A stretch of 64,000 nt of DNA from Avena insularis (Eukaryota; Streptophyta; Magnoliopsida; Poales; Poaceae). The DNA lies in NCBI GenBank assembly GCA_023614405.1, contig CM042685.1, positions 92,494,684-92,558,683 of the forward strand, written 5' to 3'. Below the pieces are notes generated by a model. It ran no database searches. It worked only from the letters and a program-made list of their open reading frames with translations, and was not told where the DNA came from. Shown piece by piece: positions 21,601-33,880 of this stretch. A program made the position numbers and the translations under genes. The number at the start of each line of letters is the position of its first letter. The stretch's first letter is position 1.

Positions 21601-22195
21601 TGTTATGGATGTGTGTTTCATCCCTTTCGAGATTCAGAAGAAATAAACCATTCACAGCAGGTGCATGACCATAAAAGATGTTACTCATATAAATAGAACA
21701 ACCATTATTCTCAAATTTAAATGAATAACCGTCTTGCAATAAACACGATCTAGATATGATGTTCATTCTCAACGCAGGCACATAATAACATTTATTGAGG
21801 TTTAAAACTAATCCCGAAGGTAAAAATAAGGAGAGCGTGCCGACGGCCATCACATCAACTCTTGATCCGTTGCCAAAGCGCATCGTCACCTCATCCCTCA
21901 CCAGCCGCCGTCTATTCCGTAGCTCCTGTTTCGAGTTACAAATATTAGCAAATGAACCAGTATCAAATACCCAGGCACTACAACGAGGGCTAGTAAGGAA
22001 AACATCAATAACATGTATATCGAATATACCTTTGATGGTGCTAGCCTTCTTGTCCGCTAAGTACTTCGAAAAATTGCGCTTCCAGTGACCCTTGTCCTTG
22101 CAATAGAAGCACTTAGTGTCCGGCTTAGGTCCAGACTTGAGCTTCTTCTCAGGGCAACAGCGCCTTGCCGCCTTTCTTGAAGGTCTTCTTTGCAC
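21578..22195 (-). pseudogene. BARE-like zinc knuckle and protease
   Basis: The frame contains CFYCKDKGHWKRNF, a CX2CX4HX4C knuckle whose last Cys has become Phe, so RNA binding is probably impaired. The aspartic protease follows with WVFDTGSFANICNS (DTG active site) and the GTLSLFLPSG and LNKCYYVPALRMNIIS segments. It ends in a stop at 21578 because of a one-base frame change; the next frame holds integrase. Confidence 0.88.
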
Positions 22196-22855
22196 CCTTA
22201 CCTTTCTTAAAGCTGGGGGGCTTGTTGACCATCAACACATGATTATCCTTCTTGATGTCCACCTCCGCAATTTCAGCTTAGCGAAGAGCTCAGTGATCGT
22301 ATCAGTGGAACCAATCTGATTATGAGTAACTACAAAACCTTTGTAGCTAGGAGGGAGTGATTACAGAACTTTGTCAATCTTGAGCTCCTCTGGAATCTTG
22401 CAGTCCAGTTGCTCAAGGCGTTGAGTGTAGCCCGACATCTTAATGGTGTGCTCACTAACGGAACTCCCTTCCTCCATCTTGCAGTTAAAGAATTTCTCAG
22501 AGATCTCATATCTCTCAGAAAGGGCCTTAGTCTGAAACACAGTTTTCAGTTCCTCAAGAATCTCAAAGAGCCCAGGGAAATCCTCAAAACGATTTTGAAT
22601 GTCCGATTCCATAGCAAACAACATGGTGCTCTTAATCACACCATAATCATCTTTGCGCGACTGATAAACAACTTTCTCATCAGCCGGCGCATCTACAGCA
22701 GGGGCGTCACCTAGCGCTTTCTCAAGGACATAGTCCTTTTGTCCGCCAGCGAGAATGATTCTCACATTGCGGAACCAGTTGGTGAAGTTAGACCCATTGT
22801 TCTTAAGCTTTTCTTTCTCAGCAAAAACATTGAAGTTGAAGTTGGACTTAGCCAT
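22196..22855 (-). pseudogene. BARE-like gag
   Basis: An ATG at 22855 opens 164 codons (MAKSNFNFNVFAEKEKL at the start, TNWFRNVRIILAGG, then SEHTIKMSGYTQRLEQLDC). A TAA at 22361-22363 replaces a Gln codon. The frame goes on as SLPPSYKGFVVTHNQ, then a frameshift at about 22275-22285 moves it to IKKDNHVLMVNKPPSFKKG, and a second near 22150 moves it into the zinc-knuckle frame. Gag would build the particle; with one stop and two shifts it is dead. Confidence 0.9.
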
Positions 22856-24065
22856 TTGATCTACAAAATTTGCAAGTACAATTTAGACTATGTTCATGAT
22901 AACTAGTTCAACTTAATCAAATTACTAGATGAACTCCCACTAAATTCAACATCCCTCAAGTTGTTTAGTGAACATGATCCAAATTCACCACACCTAATCC
23001 GATCTTCACGAGAAGAGATGTGGTTTCAATGGTGGACAACAAAGTGTCGATCATATCATTCATATGACTCATGCTTAACCTTTCGGTTCGTGTGTTTCGA
23101 GGCCATGTCTGTACATGCTAGGCTCGTCAAGTCAAACCCAAGTATTTCTGCGTGTGCAAAACTGGCTTGCACCCGTTGTATGTGAACGTAGAGTTTATAG
23201 CACCCGATCATCACGTGATGCTTGAACACGACGAACATTCGCAACGGTGCATACATGGGGAGAACACATTTTTATCTTGATCTTTAAGTGAGGAATCATC
23301 TTATAATGCTACCGTTGCGATCTAAGCATAATAAGATACATAAAAGGATAAACATCACATGCATATAACTTTATGTGACATGGTATAGCCAATCTTCGCG
23401 CAATGATCTCCATCTTGTGCGTGCCAGCATGATCTCCATCACTCCACCATGATTGCCTCCACCACGAATAGCAACTACAACTATTGCTAACTACTTAGCG
23501 ATAAAGTAAAGCTATTACATGGCGTATAAGAAGTTGACACACAGGTCATACACAATTATAAAGACAACCATATGGCTCCTGCCGGTTGTGTACTCATCGA
23601 CATGCAAGTCGTGAAACATTAAAAAACATGATCATTGCAGACAACATACACATCACATCTTGGGCCATACCATATCACAGAAAACACTTCCTGCAAAAAC
23701 AAGTTAGACGCCTCTACTTTGTTGTTGCATGTTTTACGTGGCTTATGGGAGTAACAAGCTAAGAACGATTCTTACCTACGGAAAGCCACAATGGTGATAT
23801 TATGGTTGCCAAACTCCGGTGTAAATCCCATGACAACTATAGTGAGAGAAACTGGCATCCACCAGCCGCATGTGTGGAACAAGCCACACGTCAAGTGCAG
23901 AGCCGGTCTCGCGAACGAGGTCGCATAAAGTTGGCCTGGACCGCTTCGATATCACTATCCCTCATCATAAGAAGTACACAAACAAGAGGCTTGCAACAGA
24001 AAACATCAACGCCCGTAACAAGAATGTTGCGTTCTACTCGTGAAACACATCTACGCATAGATCTA
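22856..24065 (-). mobile_element. BARE-like leader (untranslated)
   Basis: A 1.2-kb leader between PBS and gag, normal in length for BARE elements, where the packaging signal lies. Short frames here are not genes. Confidence 0.8.
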
Positions 24066-24077
24066 GCTCTGATACCA
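24066..24077 (-). promoter_or_regulatory. Primer-binding site (initiator tRNA-Met)
   Basis: TGGTATCAGAGC on the minus strand, one base from the end of the 5' LTR. It is complementary to the 3' end of plant initiator methionine tRNA. Confidence 0.95.
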
Positions 24078-24078
24078 C

Positions 24079-25797
24079 TGAAGGGTTTCCCAGCATAGTA
24101 AATCAAATTTTTCTACGGATGCGAACGGGAAAAGCCAAGATCTAATCTAGGAGATGCAAACAATGAGGGGGGATAGATGAGATCTTCATACCCTTGAAGA
24201 TTCGCACAGCGGAACGTTCAACGGAACATGGTTGATGTATTCGTACTCGCTTCTCCTCCTCGCGATCCGATCCGATCTAACACCGCAAGTGGCGATGCCT
24301 TCGAGAGATGCACACGTGCGGCACCTGAATGTATCCTCCTTCCTCGGTCCAGCAAGTGGGGTGGAGAGATAGGTTGGATCTACAGCACGACAGCGTGGTG
24401 CAAGCGGTGGAGAGTTTCTGCGGCAGGGCTTCGCCTACGCGCAGTCGGGAGGGAGAGAGAGAGGAGGGCAGCAGGGCGGCTAGGGCTTGAGGAGGAGGTG
24501 TGGGGAGGGTGCACCCCTAGACCTCTTTATATATAGGGGTGGGCGGCTGGCCCTTGCCCCTCCCCCAAGCCCTAGGGCCGACAGCCAAGGAGGGAGGAGT
24601 GGGGGGCAAGTTCCCCCCCTTCTAGAAGCTCCCCTAGGGTTTCCCCTAGGGCTTGGCCGGCTGGGCCTATGGGGCCTTGTGCCCCTGGCCCAATGCGTCC
24701 AGGGAACTCCCTCGTAGGTCCACGCCCCCTCCCGACAAGTGGGGCCACGTTGGTCCCACTCCGGAAGGTTCTAGAAGCTTTCGGTACAATACCGAACAAT
24801 CCGAAACAATTCCGAACTCCAAAATCTGCTTTGCCTTATATGAATATTATTCTCCGGACCATTCTAGAACCTCTCGTGACGTCCTGGATCTCATCCGAGA
24901 CTCCAAACAAAAACTTATAAACCAATTATCCAATCTATCCTAGCGTCGAGACACGTTAAGTGTGTGACCCTTCGGGTTCGAGAATATGCAGACATGATCT
25001 TCTATCAATAATCAACAGCGGGGTCTGGAAACCCATATTGACTCCCACACATTCATCGATGATCATATCGGATGAACCACGATGCCAGGATTCAATCAAT
25101 CCCATATATATTCCCTTCGTCATGCGATATTTTACTTGCCCGAGATTCGATCGTCGGTACCGGCATACCTAGTTCAATCTCGTTCACAACAAGTACTTTA
25201 CTCGTTCTGTAATCCGATATCACTTTGTGATTAACCCCTTAACCACGTGCTTGCAAGCGGTGTTGATATCGATTACCGAGTGGTCCCGAAGTATATCTCT
25301 CTGACTTGGGAGGGACAAATCCCATCTCGATACATACAACCCAACAGGTACTTTCCGATCACCTGAGAGACACCTTTATGATCACCCTCTCATAGAATGA
25401 CGTTTGATGACCTCAAAGCTTTCTTCCGATACCAGGGAGTTGCATTATCTCATGGTCTAAGGAATACAATATTTGACATAAGAAAAGCTTCGCAAAGATG
25501 AACACGATGACACGATCTAATTGCTCTGCTTAATTTGGGTCTGTCCATCATATCATTCTCCCAATGATATGATCTCATTATTAATCGACAACTCATGTCT
25601 ATGGTTAGGAAACCTTAACCATCATTAATCAATGAGGTAGTCCATAGAGGCGTACTAGGGACACGGTGTTGTTCACAAACCACACAAGTATTAAAGTTTC
25701 CGCTTAATACAATTCTAGCATGGAATATAAACTTTATCATGAACAAGAATTATAATAATAACATCTTTATTATTGCCTCTAGGGCATAATTCCAACA
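24079..25797 (-). repeat. 5' LTR of the BARE-like element
   Basis: On the minus strand it begins TGTTGGAATTATGCCCTAG and ends AACCCTTCA, a proper TG...CA. The TATA box is at about 24525-24537. It is 1719 bp and aligns along its length with 17145-18850. Confidence 0.95.
24525..24537 (-). promoter_or_regulatory. TATA box in 5' LTR
   Basis: CCTATATATAAAG on the minus strand. This is the copy that would drive transcription of the element. Confidence 0.7.
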
Positions 25798-25802
25798 ATC
25801 AC
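25798..25802. repeat. Target-site duplication ATCAC (right copy)
   Basis: Identical to 17140-17144; the host Copia leader continues directly after it. Confidence 0.9.
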
Positions 25803-26892
25803 ATGCCCCGGCTTCCGTCCGATTTTTCCCCGATTCCCACAACCGTTGTGATAGACCCATCTAGCTTACCGAGTGTTTCCGCTATAGGAGTCCGACTTGA
25901 ACCCACCTAGTCGGAAAGTATTTGAACAACCTCAATTTTATGAGCCCACTACCAAAAATTTCCGACTTGTGATGGTGCAAACACTGGAAAGAAAAACGAC
26001 TAGACCTTCTTTTAGGGATTAAATTTTGCCAACTATCTCATAGAGGTAAAACAAAGACATAACAATGACACAAAATAAAACAATAATAATGTGGAATGGT
26101 ATGCATCTCTTCATGGAGATCTCCATCTTCACAAAGCATGTAATACGACTCGTGTCAACTCTTGTCACTTGCCGTCTTACTCCATGTCGCTGACATGTAC
26201 ATCAACTTGCATGCCATCCGGGTTCTCCAAACAGCTATACTAGCTTAGTATAGTAAATTACATAGAGAATGCAACACACAGGTCGTTGTACAATAAAATG
26301 ATAGAACCTAGGCTCTAGCCGGCTTACAAAACCGTGATATACATATCACATATGGATTACACACATCACATGCACATAGGCCATACCATTCACAACTTCC
26401 TGCAACAATAAGTTATGCTTAGATACGATATCTACTAGCATTGTGAAACTCGCAACGACATCTAAGGCGCTATCATAGGGCGAAGCCGGCGGTCCTCGCG
26501 GGCGGAGATCGAAGGGGCAGCACCCCTCGCGGGTGCAGTCAGCGCCCAATGATGTTTTTGAAAACTTATATCTCATCTACATTCTGAACATGGATTTTGA
26601 CCATTGTTCTGACTTGATAAAACTCTTTTGATCTTCGATCACCGCTTATGGATTTACGTGTCACAATCTACCCTGATGGCGGAAACCGAGCTGTAGGGGT
26701 ATGTTGTTTCATGCCCTCAGCAGTATGATCATGGAAATCAGATCTACCATTCCCCGAGTATAGTTGATCCAATCAACCTTGTAAAAAACCAATCTATCTC
26801 ATAGATTGACCACCAAAACAACACATAGATTTAATCTACAGCCAACCGCATATCACATATGCGAGATCTCGAGCCTAAAACCAGAAAATATT
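25803..26892 (-). mobile_element. Copia element 2: leader, right part
   Basis: This rejoins 16901-17139 across the BARE-like insertion. It is untranslated; a 76-codon frame at 26346-26576 has no recognisable protein. Confidence 0.7.
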
Positions 26893-26904
26893 GCTCTGAT
26901 ACCA
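26893..26904 (-). promoter_or_regulatory. Primer-binding site of Copia element 2
   Basis: TGGTATCAGAGC on the minus strand, four bases from the LTR end; initiator tRNA-Met type. Confidence 0.92.
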
Positions 26905-26908
26905 CTAT

Positions 26909-28250
26909 TGGGCCACATAGATATAAAACAAAACCTTTTCCTCTAATGTTGTGATCCCAAGATCTAGCTAATGTAGAAGGCCATGAAGATTACCCTGGAC
27001 GCGTAGATGTGGATTACTGATGAAGAGCGTCAGTTGATGCAGTGCAGTTCTTGCAACCTCGATCCAATCAATTATCGTCATGGTGCTGATCGTAAATCAA
27101 GGATGAGCACCGGCGCTAAGCTACTAGGTTTGGTATCACGACAGGACTTCTGTGGAGCTAGGGTTTCCAACGCATGGAATGACCTAACTGTTAACCCTCC
27201 TAGGTTTCTACGCCCCACTATATATAGGGAGTGAAAGTGGGATCCACTTACTCGTGGCCCATTCAATAAATCCCATATTAGTGACCGTGCGTCCGACTCA
27301 TTGACTCAGTCCAAAATCCGGCTTGGGTCCAACCCAACCAGATTTCCGGTTCATATCGAATCCAAACTTGCTCCCGCTCTTAAGCGTGTGACCCTGCAAG
27401 CTCAAGGCAACTTGGACACGATTGGAGTCTGACTCTCAATCGATCAATCGGTAGCGGCTCCAAGCAGAACATGTCGAATTCCAAGTACCAAAGAGTCATG
27501 ACGACTTGCCTTACCAATGCGACTTGCATCCGAGTCCCTTTTGCCTCGCAATATACCTTGTCAGACTATAGGCGAATAATTGTCATCCCTTAAATAGTCT
27601 GACTCTCTTCTCTATCCGAGATACGTGATTTATCTGACTAACTCTTAGTCAATCGCTTCGGTTAACACTTAACCGAGTCATGCATGGCCATGCTTTCCGA
27701 ATCATATCATCCGAGAGGTCCCAAAGAATATATATCTAATTAGAAGGGGAAAATCCCATCTTGGTTATTCATATCACTTAGCTTCATTCTTAGTCGACCC
27801 AAACTCTGCCTTTATAACTTCCTAGTTACGGATCAGCGTTTGACAAAACCTAAGTAGGTAATCCTCAACTTGGACTGTGCAACAACCTTAGGTTTAAGGA
27901 TTACATTGATTGAGATATACAAATAACAACTTGTTCGTTGTACCTCAATATGGGTCAATCTGACTCGCTAAACTCTTTAGACGAATCTATGTAATTCGGA
28001 ATAGCATCTCCATGCCCTTGACAATTGGAACCGAGTCATCAGCCGACTTTCACATTGGTCTAAGTTGTGTGTCTAGCACAACCTCAATGACCAAGGATAT
28101 TTAGTACAAACAACATGAATGCATAGTTTCACAACTGAATCACATATTCAATGATACACACCAGATGTTTATACAAGGACAACATAATATCTTTATGAAT
28201 ACAATGGGAGATATCATCATACATGATTGCCTCTAGGAATATTACCAACA
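26909..28250 (-). mobile_element. 5' LTR of Copia element 2
   Basis: On the minus strand it begins TGTTGGTAATATTCCTAGAG at 28250 and ends GTGGCCCA at 26909, 1342 bp, with TG...CA ends. The TATA box is at about 27218-27227. It clearly differs from the BARE-like LTR, though the first bases are alike, as in related Copia families. Bases CATAA follow outside. The 3' LTR is absent from the window because the element is truncated at about 15716. Confidence 0.85.
27218..27227 (-). promoter_or_regulatory. TATA box of Copia element 2
   Basis: CCTATATATAG on the minus strand, about 310 bp from the LTR end. Confidence 0.6.
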
Positions 28251-28271
28251 CATAAATCTAGGGCATATTAC

Positions 28272-28592
28272 CACAATGTTGTCCATAAGGAAAAAAAAGT
28301 AGTCCTGATGGACTTCCATATACATAGAGGATGCTATCCACAAGCTAAAAATCTTAAGGGTCACCATTAAGCTTATGGGTAGTCCATAAGCATTAAAATA
28401 TTGAAAATATTAAAATATGGAGTAGTACACATAGCAATAGAATAAAAATTAATCACAAGACTATGAGAGGGTATCTCTTACATGTGGGTCCTATCTTATA
28501 AACAAGTTTGACTAGGTACATTGTGGTACAGTCAACTAGCTTGGTATAGCAAGTGGTCCCATATTAAAGATAGGTTTGTCCATATACATAGG
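28272..28592 (+). repeat. Inverted repeat, left arm
   Basis: Shares with the inverse of 35233-35530 the words GTTGTCCATAAGG, CTTATGGGTAGTCCATAAGC, AATCACAAGACTAT, GGGTCCTATCTTAT and CCATATACATAGGTGAT in the same order. Weaker likeness continues inward for some tens of bases. Confidence 0.75.
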
Positions 28593-29150
28593 TGATGCAC
28601 TAAGCTCTATTGTTTAGACACTGTCTATACGAGACATTTTGTGGGACCTACCAAACTTAAGACGCTTACTTTTGCATAGTAGTTTTACAGCTTGGTCATA
28701 CACTGCCAAGTGAGGCCTATTATTTTCTTTTTCCTTTACACACTTGTGACTTGTACTCCCCTCGCCACCGCACTAGACTCGAGTTATTTTTTGCAAAATT
28801 CCACCGATCTATTAATAATGATCAACAACCGTATAAAGAGACCCAAAAGTCATAAGTTGCTCTTACACATTGTATTTCCTTAACAATTTGCATGCATAAT
28901 ATCTTCTCATTTTTTGATATTCCCCTATATTTTGACCTATATCCTTTACATATAAATGACCTAATTTCGTTATATCTATATAAAGTCATTTAAGTGTACA
29001 AAGTTAGCTAGCAATCCTGAAATTTTTGTCTAAAACCTAGGAAATTGTAAGAAAGCATGGTCCATTTTGTATGAGGTGGCATTTTATTTTTATTGGAGTG
29101 GGTCCCGTAGGAACAATGAGCTTCATTTAACACGGTCAGTAGAAGTACAA
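28593..29150. other. AT-rich stretch without a supported gene
   Basis: Between the left inverted arm and the 510-bp repeats. It contains a gene-promoter-like mix of words but no frame that I can support. Confidence 0.4.
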
Positions 29151-31520
29151 GTTGCATCAAGGACCTTATGAAAAAGACATCCAAGTCCATCACTTGGAAA
29201 ATTGAGAATGTTCTTTCCTGATAGTTGGAAACTCACACCGACAACACTATTTACTAAAACAAGATGTACCCATATACCTCTGAAATGATATTTAATTCGA
29301 GAGCATTCTATCGCAATTACTGGTAGATCAAGTTTGACGTAATTTTGTTAAATTGTCAAGATGCAAAATCTTAGGAAGAAGTTGAACCCGTCGTCAAAAC
29401 TCTTGGTGACAGTTTGTGATATATTAAATGACCCCCCGATGGTTACCTCCAAAAAAATCACAAAACTTTCAAAGCAACCTACAATTTTCTTATAGTTTAT
29501 ATTTGACCTAATTTTGATAAATCAGCATCGAGTCATTCAAGTGCGCAGAGTTAGCTAGGATGAAGTTTTAAAACTCATGAAACATCAGAATCTTAAGTAG
29601 TACAAAATGTGGGTACACTATATATGTCTTAAAGCTTGTCTATTGCCTTATTTAGTCCCAATATTCTTCAAACTTTCTTTACAGAAAGGAACAATCTCAT
29701 CATAACTCGGAAAATTGAGAAGGTTCTTTATTGTGTGTGTGTGAAGCAAGTATAGTAGTACAAAGGGTATGGCTCAACTGATCACTCGAGAAGGAGCCGA
29801 CCGATTTTCCTTGCCTAACTTTAGGGTCCTATGTGCTAAATTTAGGGACCTCTAGGTAATTTTATCTTTTTTCAGTTCTTCGATGTAAACCGTAATCCCA
29901 CCGACCATGTAGAATTTTAAATACAAGTATGCTCTTAAATTTTTCAAAGAATGTTTTGAAGCCAACCAGGAATTCAGTATATCCGAAACCACCAAAAAGA
30001 TTTTTCATAAAAATTTCAAAGGAACCTACAATTTACCTATAGTTCAAATTTGACCTAATTTCGATAAATCGGCACAAAGCCTCATTCAAATCGCCAAAGT
30101 TAGCTAGGAAGTTCCAAAATTCGCAAAACATGGGAAAATTGAGAATGTTCTTTCCTGATAGTTTGAAACTCACACCGACAACATAGTTTACTAAAAGATG
30201 ATGCACCCATCTACCTTCGAAAAGACAATTAATTCAAGAGCAATCTATTGCACTTACTTGTAGCACAAGTTCGACCTAATTTCGTTAAGTTGTCAAGATG
30301 CACAATCTTAGCAAGAAGTTGAACCTATTGTCAAAACTCTCGATGGTGGTTTTTGATATATTAAATGACCCCTCGATGGTTATCTCCAAAAAATCATAAA
30401 TCTGTCAACACAACCTACAATTTACTCGTAGTTCAAATTTGACCTAATTTTGATGAATCGACATAGTGCCATTCAAGTGGGCAGAGTTAGCTAGGTCAAA
30501 GTTTGAAAACTTGTGAAACATGGGAATCATATAAGTAACACACAACATGTTAGTCCACTATATAAGTCTAAAAATCTTGGCTTGTGGCATTTAGATCCAT
30601 ATTTTTTAGAATTTATTTATGGAAAGGAATAGTCTCATCATCACTTGGAAAATTGATAATGTTCTTTCATGATAGTTGGAAACTCACACCGACTATATTT
30701 TTTACTAAAATAAGATGCACCCATCTACCTCCAAAAATACAATTAATTCAAGATCAATCTATCACGCTTACTAGTACCTTAGTTTGACCTAATTTCGTTA
30801 AGTTGTCAAGATGCAAAATCTTAGCAAGAAATTGAAATTGTTGTCAAAATTCTCGGTGGTGGGTTTTCATATATTAAATGACCCCCGATGGTTACCTCCA
30901 AAAAATATTGTAAAACATTCAACACAATCTTCAGTTTACTTATAGTTGAAATTTGACCTAATTTCGATAAATTGACATAAAATCATTCAAGTGGATAGAG
31001 TTAGATAGGACGAAGTTCGAAAACTCATAAAACATGTGAATCATAAGTACAACATTCTAGTTCACTATATATGTCTGAAATCTTGGCTTGTGGCATTCAG
31101 ATCCATATTCTTTAGACTTTCTTTTCAAAAATCAACAATCTTGTCATCACTCAGAAAATTTAGAATGTTATTTCTTGATAGTTGTAAACTCAAATCAACG
31201 ATGTTGTTTTCTACAAGAAGATGCACTCATCTACATATGAAATGACATCTAATTCGAGAGCAATCTATCACGCTTACTTGTACCTCATGCTTGACCAAAT
31301 TTCATTAAATTGTCAAGAGGCAAAATCTTATTAGCAAGAAGTTCACTCAAGAAATTGAGAATGTTCTTTCTAGATAGTTGGAAACTCACACAGACGACAT
31401 TGTTTACTATAATAAGATGCACCCATCTACCTCTGAAAAGACATTTAATTCAAGGGCAACCTACCGTGCTTATTTGTAGCTCAACTTTGACCTAATTTCG
31501 TTAAATCGGCAAGAACTGAG
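29151..31520. repeat. ~510-bp degenerate tandem repeats, block 1
   Basis: The landmark GGAAAATTGAGAATGTTCTT or a near match is found at about 29196, 29709, 30132, 30646, 31153 and 31352. The steps are 513, 423, 514, 507 and a truncated 199. Other shared phrases are TTTGACCTAATTTCGTTAAA and GATATATTAAATGACCCCC. Units are much more diverged than in the 660-bp array. A short GT run interrupts at about 29728. Confidence 0.8.
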
Positions 31521-32500
31521 TGAAGTGTGCAAAGTCAGCTAGGATTCTTGTCAATGGAACTATGATAAACCATGGTCCACTTTGTGTGATTATTGGGGCA
31601 CTTCATTTTCTTCTAACCCTGGAAGGTCCTATAGGAGCGAGGTGCTTTAGTTAACACAGTCGGCGGAAGTACAAGTTACATCAAGGACCTCATTAAAAAT
31701 GAAAATTACATCCATGTCCATGCATTTTGCACAAGGTCCCTGAAACTAAGAAATGAAGTGTGTTTTGAGGTTTGTGCATACTAGCGTCCATTGTACATGC
31801 TAAAGACTATCAATAGATTCTTCGAGACACTAAGAATGGAAAATAAGATCCAACGGCTAGTAAAGTTTGGATTTGCCACTCTTGATCCAACGGTCAATGT
31901 TCAAAGTTATACATACACTATACTATAGTGGTATGGTATTGTAATAGACAAGACAAGATAAACATAATATAAGAAGTACTATTACAAATGGCTGGTCTTT
32001 TTAATAACCTTTCCCTCCCAATGTTTGGGAAGAAAGTGAAAATTTCAAAACCAGAAATGCTTAAATTTTTTTGCCGCCAAGGACCAAAGTGGTTTCCTTC
32101 CTATGTATCTCATACCCCACACCAACACGGCTGCCGAACACACCAGAGAGACAGAGCCGCCCTCTCAAAAAAGAAAGAAATAAACAGAGCCGTCGTACCA
32201 GTGCTCACGTGCACAGCGCCATGCTATGTACTAGGGAGAGACCGGCCGGGCTGGTGCGCGAGAGGAGAGGGGTGGGGAAGATGAGAGGCAGCAAAGGAGA
32301 GAGAAACCAAACAATTTTTTTGCGTGCATAGGTCCTTAAATTTACTACTAGTAGAGCGTACACTGTAAGGCGGGAGGAGTACCTCGTGTCAGGAATCCAT
32401 CATAACTTTGCTCTAACATCGAACCTCCTTCAACTCCTCCTCTTCGCCGTTCTAGTGATGCCTCTTTTTTAAAGGCTCGTTGCCTCCCTTTTGTTCTCTT
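31521..32500. other. Non-repeated block inside the 510-bp array
   Basis: The repeat landmarks vanish here. The middle (about 31990-32330) is GC-richer and purine-rich (AGAGAGACAGAG, GAGGAGAGGGGTGGGG) with overlapping plus-strand frames of 86 and 98 codons that I do not recognise. It may be a separate insertion or a captured promoter-like piece. Confidence 0.35.
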
Positions 32501-33880
32501 ACTTGTGTAGCTCAAGTTTGACCAAATGTCGTTATGTCAAGATGCAAAATCTTAGAAAGAAGTTAAACCCTTTGTCCAAACTCTCAGTGGTGCATGTTCA
32601 TCGACTTGCCTTGTCGTTCTATTTCACACCATGCGACCAATAGCACACTGGTTCAATAGTAAGGAGCTTTTGTGTGTGTGTGTGTGTCCAGTAGTACGAA
32701 GGGTATAGCTCAGTTGCTCACTTGAGAAGGACCCGACCGGTTTTCCTTGCTTAACATTAGGGTCCTATCTATGAAATTTAGGGACCTCTATGTAATTTTG
32801 TCTTTTTTGAAGTCTTCGATGTAAACCATACTCTCATCAACCATGTCGAATTTTAACTACAAGTATGCTCATAAATTTTTCAAAATATCTTTTGAAGCCA
32901 ACCAGGAATTCAGTATATCAAAAACCACCGAAAATCTTTTTCGTAAAACTTTCAAAGAAACCTACAATTTATTTGTAGTTTAAATTTTACCTAATTTCGA
33001 TAAATCGACATTTGTATGAAAATAAATCAAGGTCCAATTTTTATGAAATTTGGGCCATTGGAATTTTCTTTCAACTGACACGGGTCAGTTAACAAGGTCG
33101 GTGGAAGTACAGGTTGTATCAAGGACCTTAGAAAATGAAAAATACATCCAAGTCCATCACTTGGAAAATTGAGAAATTTTCATTCTTGATAGTCGGAAAA
33201 TCACACCAACAATATTTTTTACTAAAATAAGATGCATCCATTCACCTCTTAAATGACATTTAATTCTACAGCAATCTATCATGCTTACTGATAGCTCAAG
33301 TTTGACCTAATTTCGTTAAATTGTTAAGATACAAAACCTTAGCAAAAAGTTTAGCCTATTGTAAAAACTCTTGTTGTTGATTTGTGATATATTAAATGCC
33401 CTCCCCGATGGTTAGCTCGAAAAATATCAAAACTATCAGACAGTCTACAATATTCTTGTAGTTGAAATTTGATCTAATTTCGATAAATTAGCATAAATTC
33501 ATTTGAGTGGGAGTTAGCAAGGACGAAGTTTGAAAACTCATGAAACATGGGAATAATCATAATTAGTACAACATGTCGGGCCACTATATATTTCTGAAAT
33601 CTTGGCTTGTGACATATTTAGATCCAATATTCTTTGGACTTTCTTTATGAAAAGGAACAATATCGTCATCACACGGAAAATTGAGAATGTCATTTACTTA
33701 TAGTTGGAAACTCACACATATGACATTGTTTACTAAAAGAAGAAGCACCAATCTACCTTTTAAAAGACAATTAATTTCAGAGCAATCTATCGCCAAAAAG
33801 TGTAAAGAGAAATCTATTAATAATGATTAGCAACCGTATAAAGAGGAACATAAGTAAGCTGCTCTTAGATACCCGATTTC
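32501..33880. repeat. ~510-bp degenerate tandem repeats, block 2 (first duplication copy)
   Basis: Repeat landmarks recur at about 33168 and 33677 (509 bp apart). The start of the block, from a GT run at about 32670 to the CAACCAGGAATTCAGTATAT phrase at about 32900, repeats 29728-29980, about 2.94 kb upstream. It includes a tRNA-like GGGTATAGCTCAGTTG (about 32703). Confidence 0.7.

Larger units (their letters stand above)
17145..25797 (-). mobile_element. Complete BARE/WIS/Angela-type Copia retrotransposon, minus strand (~8.65 kb)
   Basis: The element has two LTRs (17145-18850 and 24079-25797), PBS, gag, protease, integrase, RT-RNase H and polypurine tract in Copia order, and a perfect 5-bp target duplication (ATCAC). 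It inserted in the leader of Copia element 2. The pol part is open for 892 codons, but gag holds a stop and frameshifts, so the element cannot now make its full polyprotein. The LTRs differ by substitutions and small indels (1706 against 1719 bp), so the insertion is not very recent. Angela, WIS and BARE are closely related; I cannot choose between them. Confidence 0.93.

Noticed and set aside
28251..28271. LTR-end-like CTAGGGCATATTACCAC after the Copia LTR
   Set aside because: Resembles a second LTR tip but is only about 20 bp with no partner; may be part of the target sequence.
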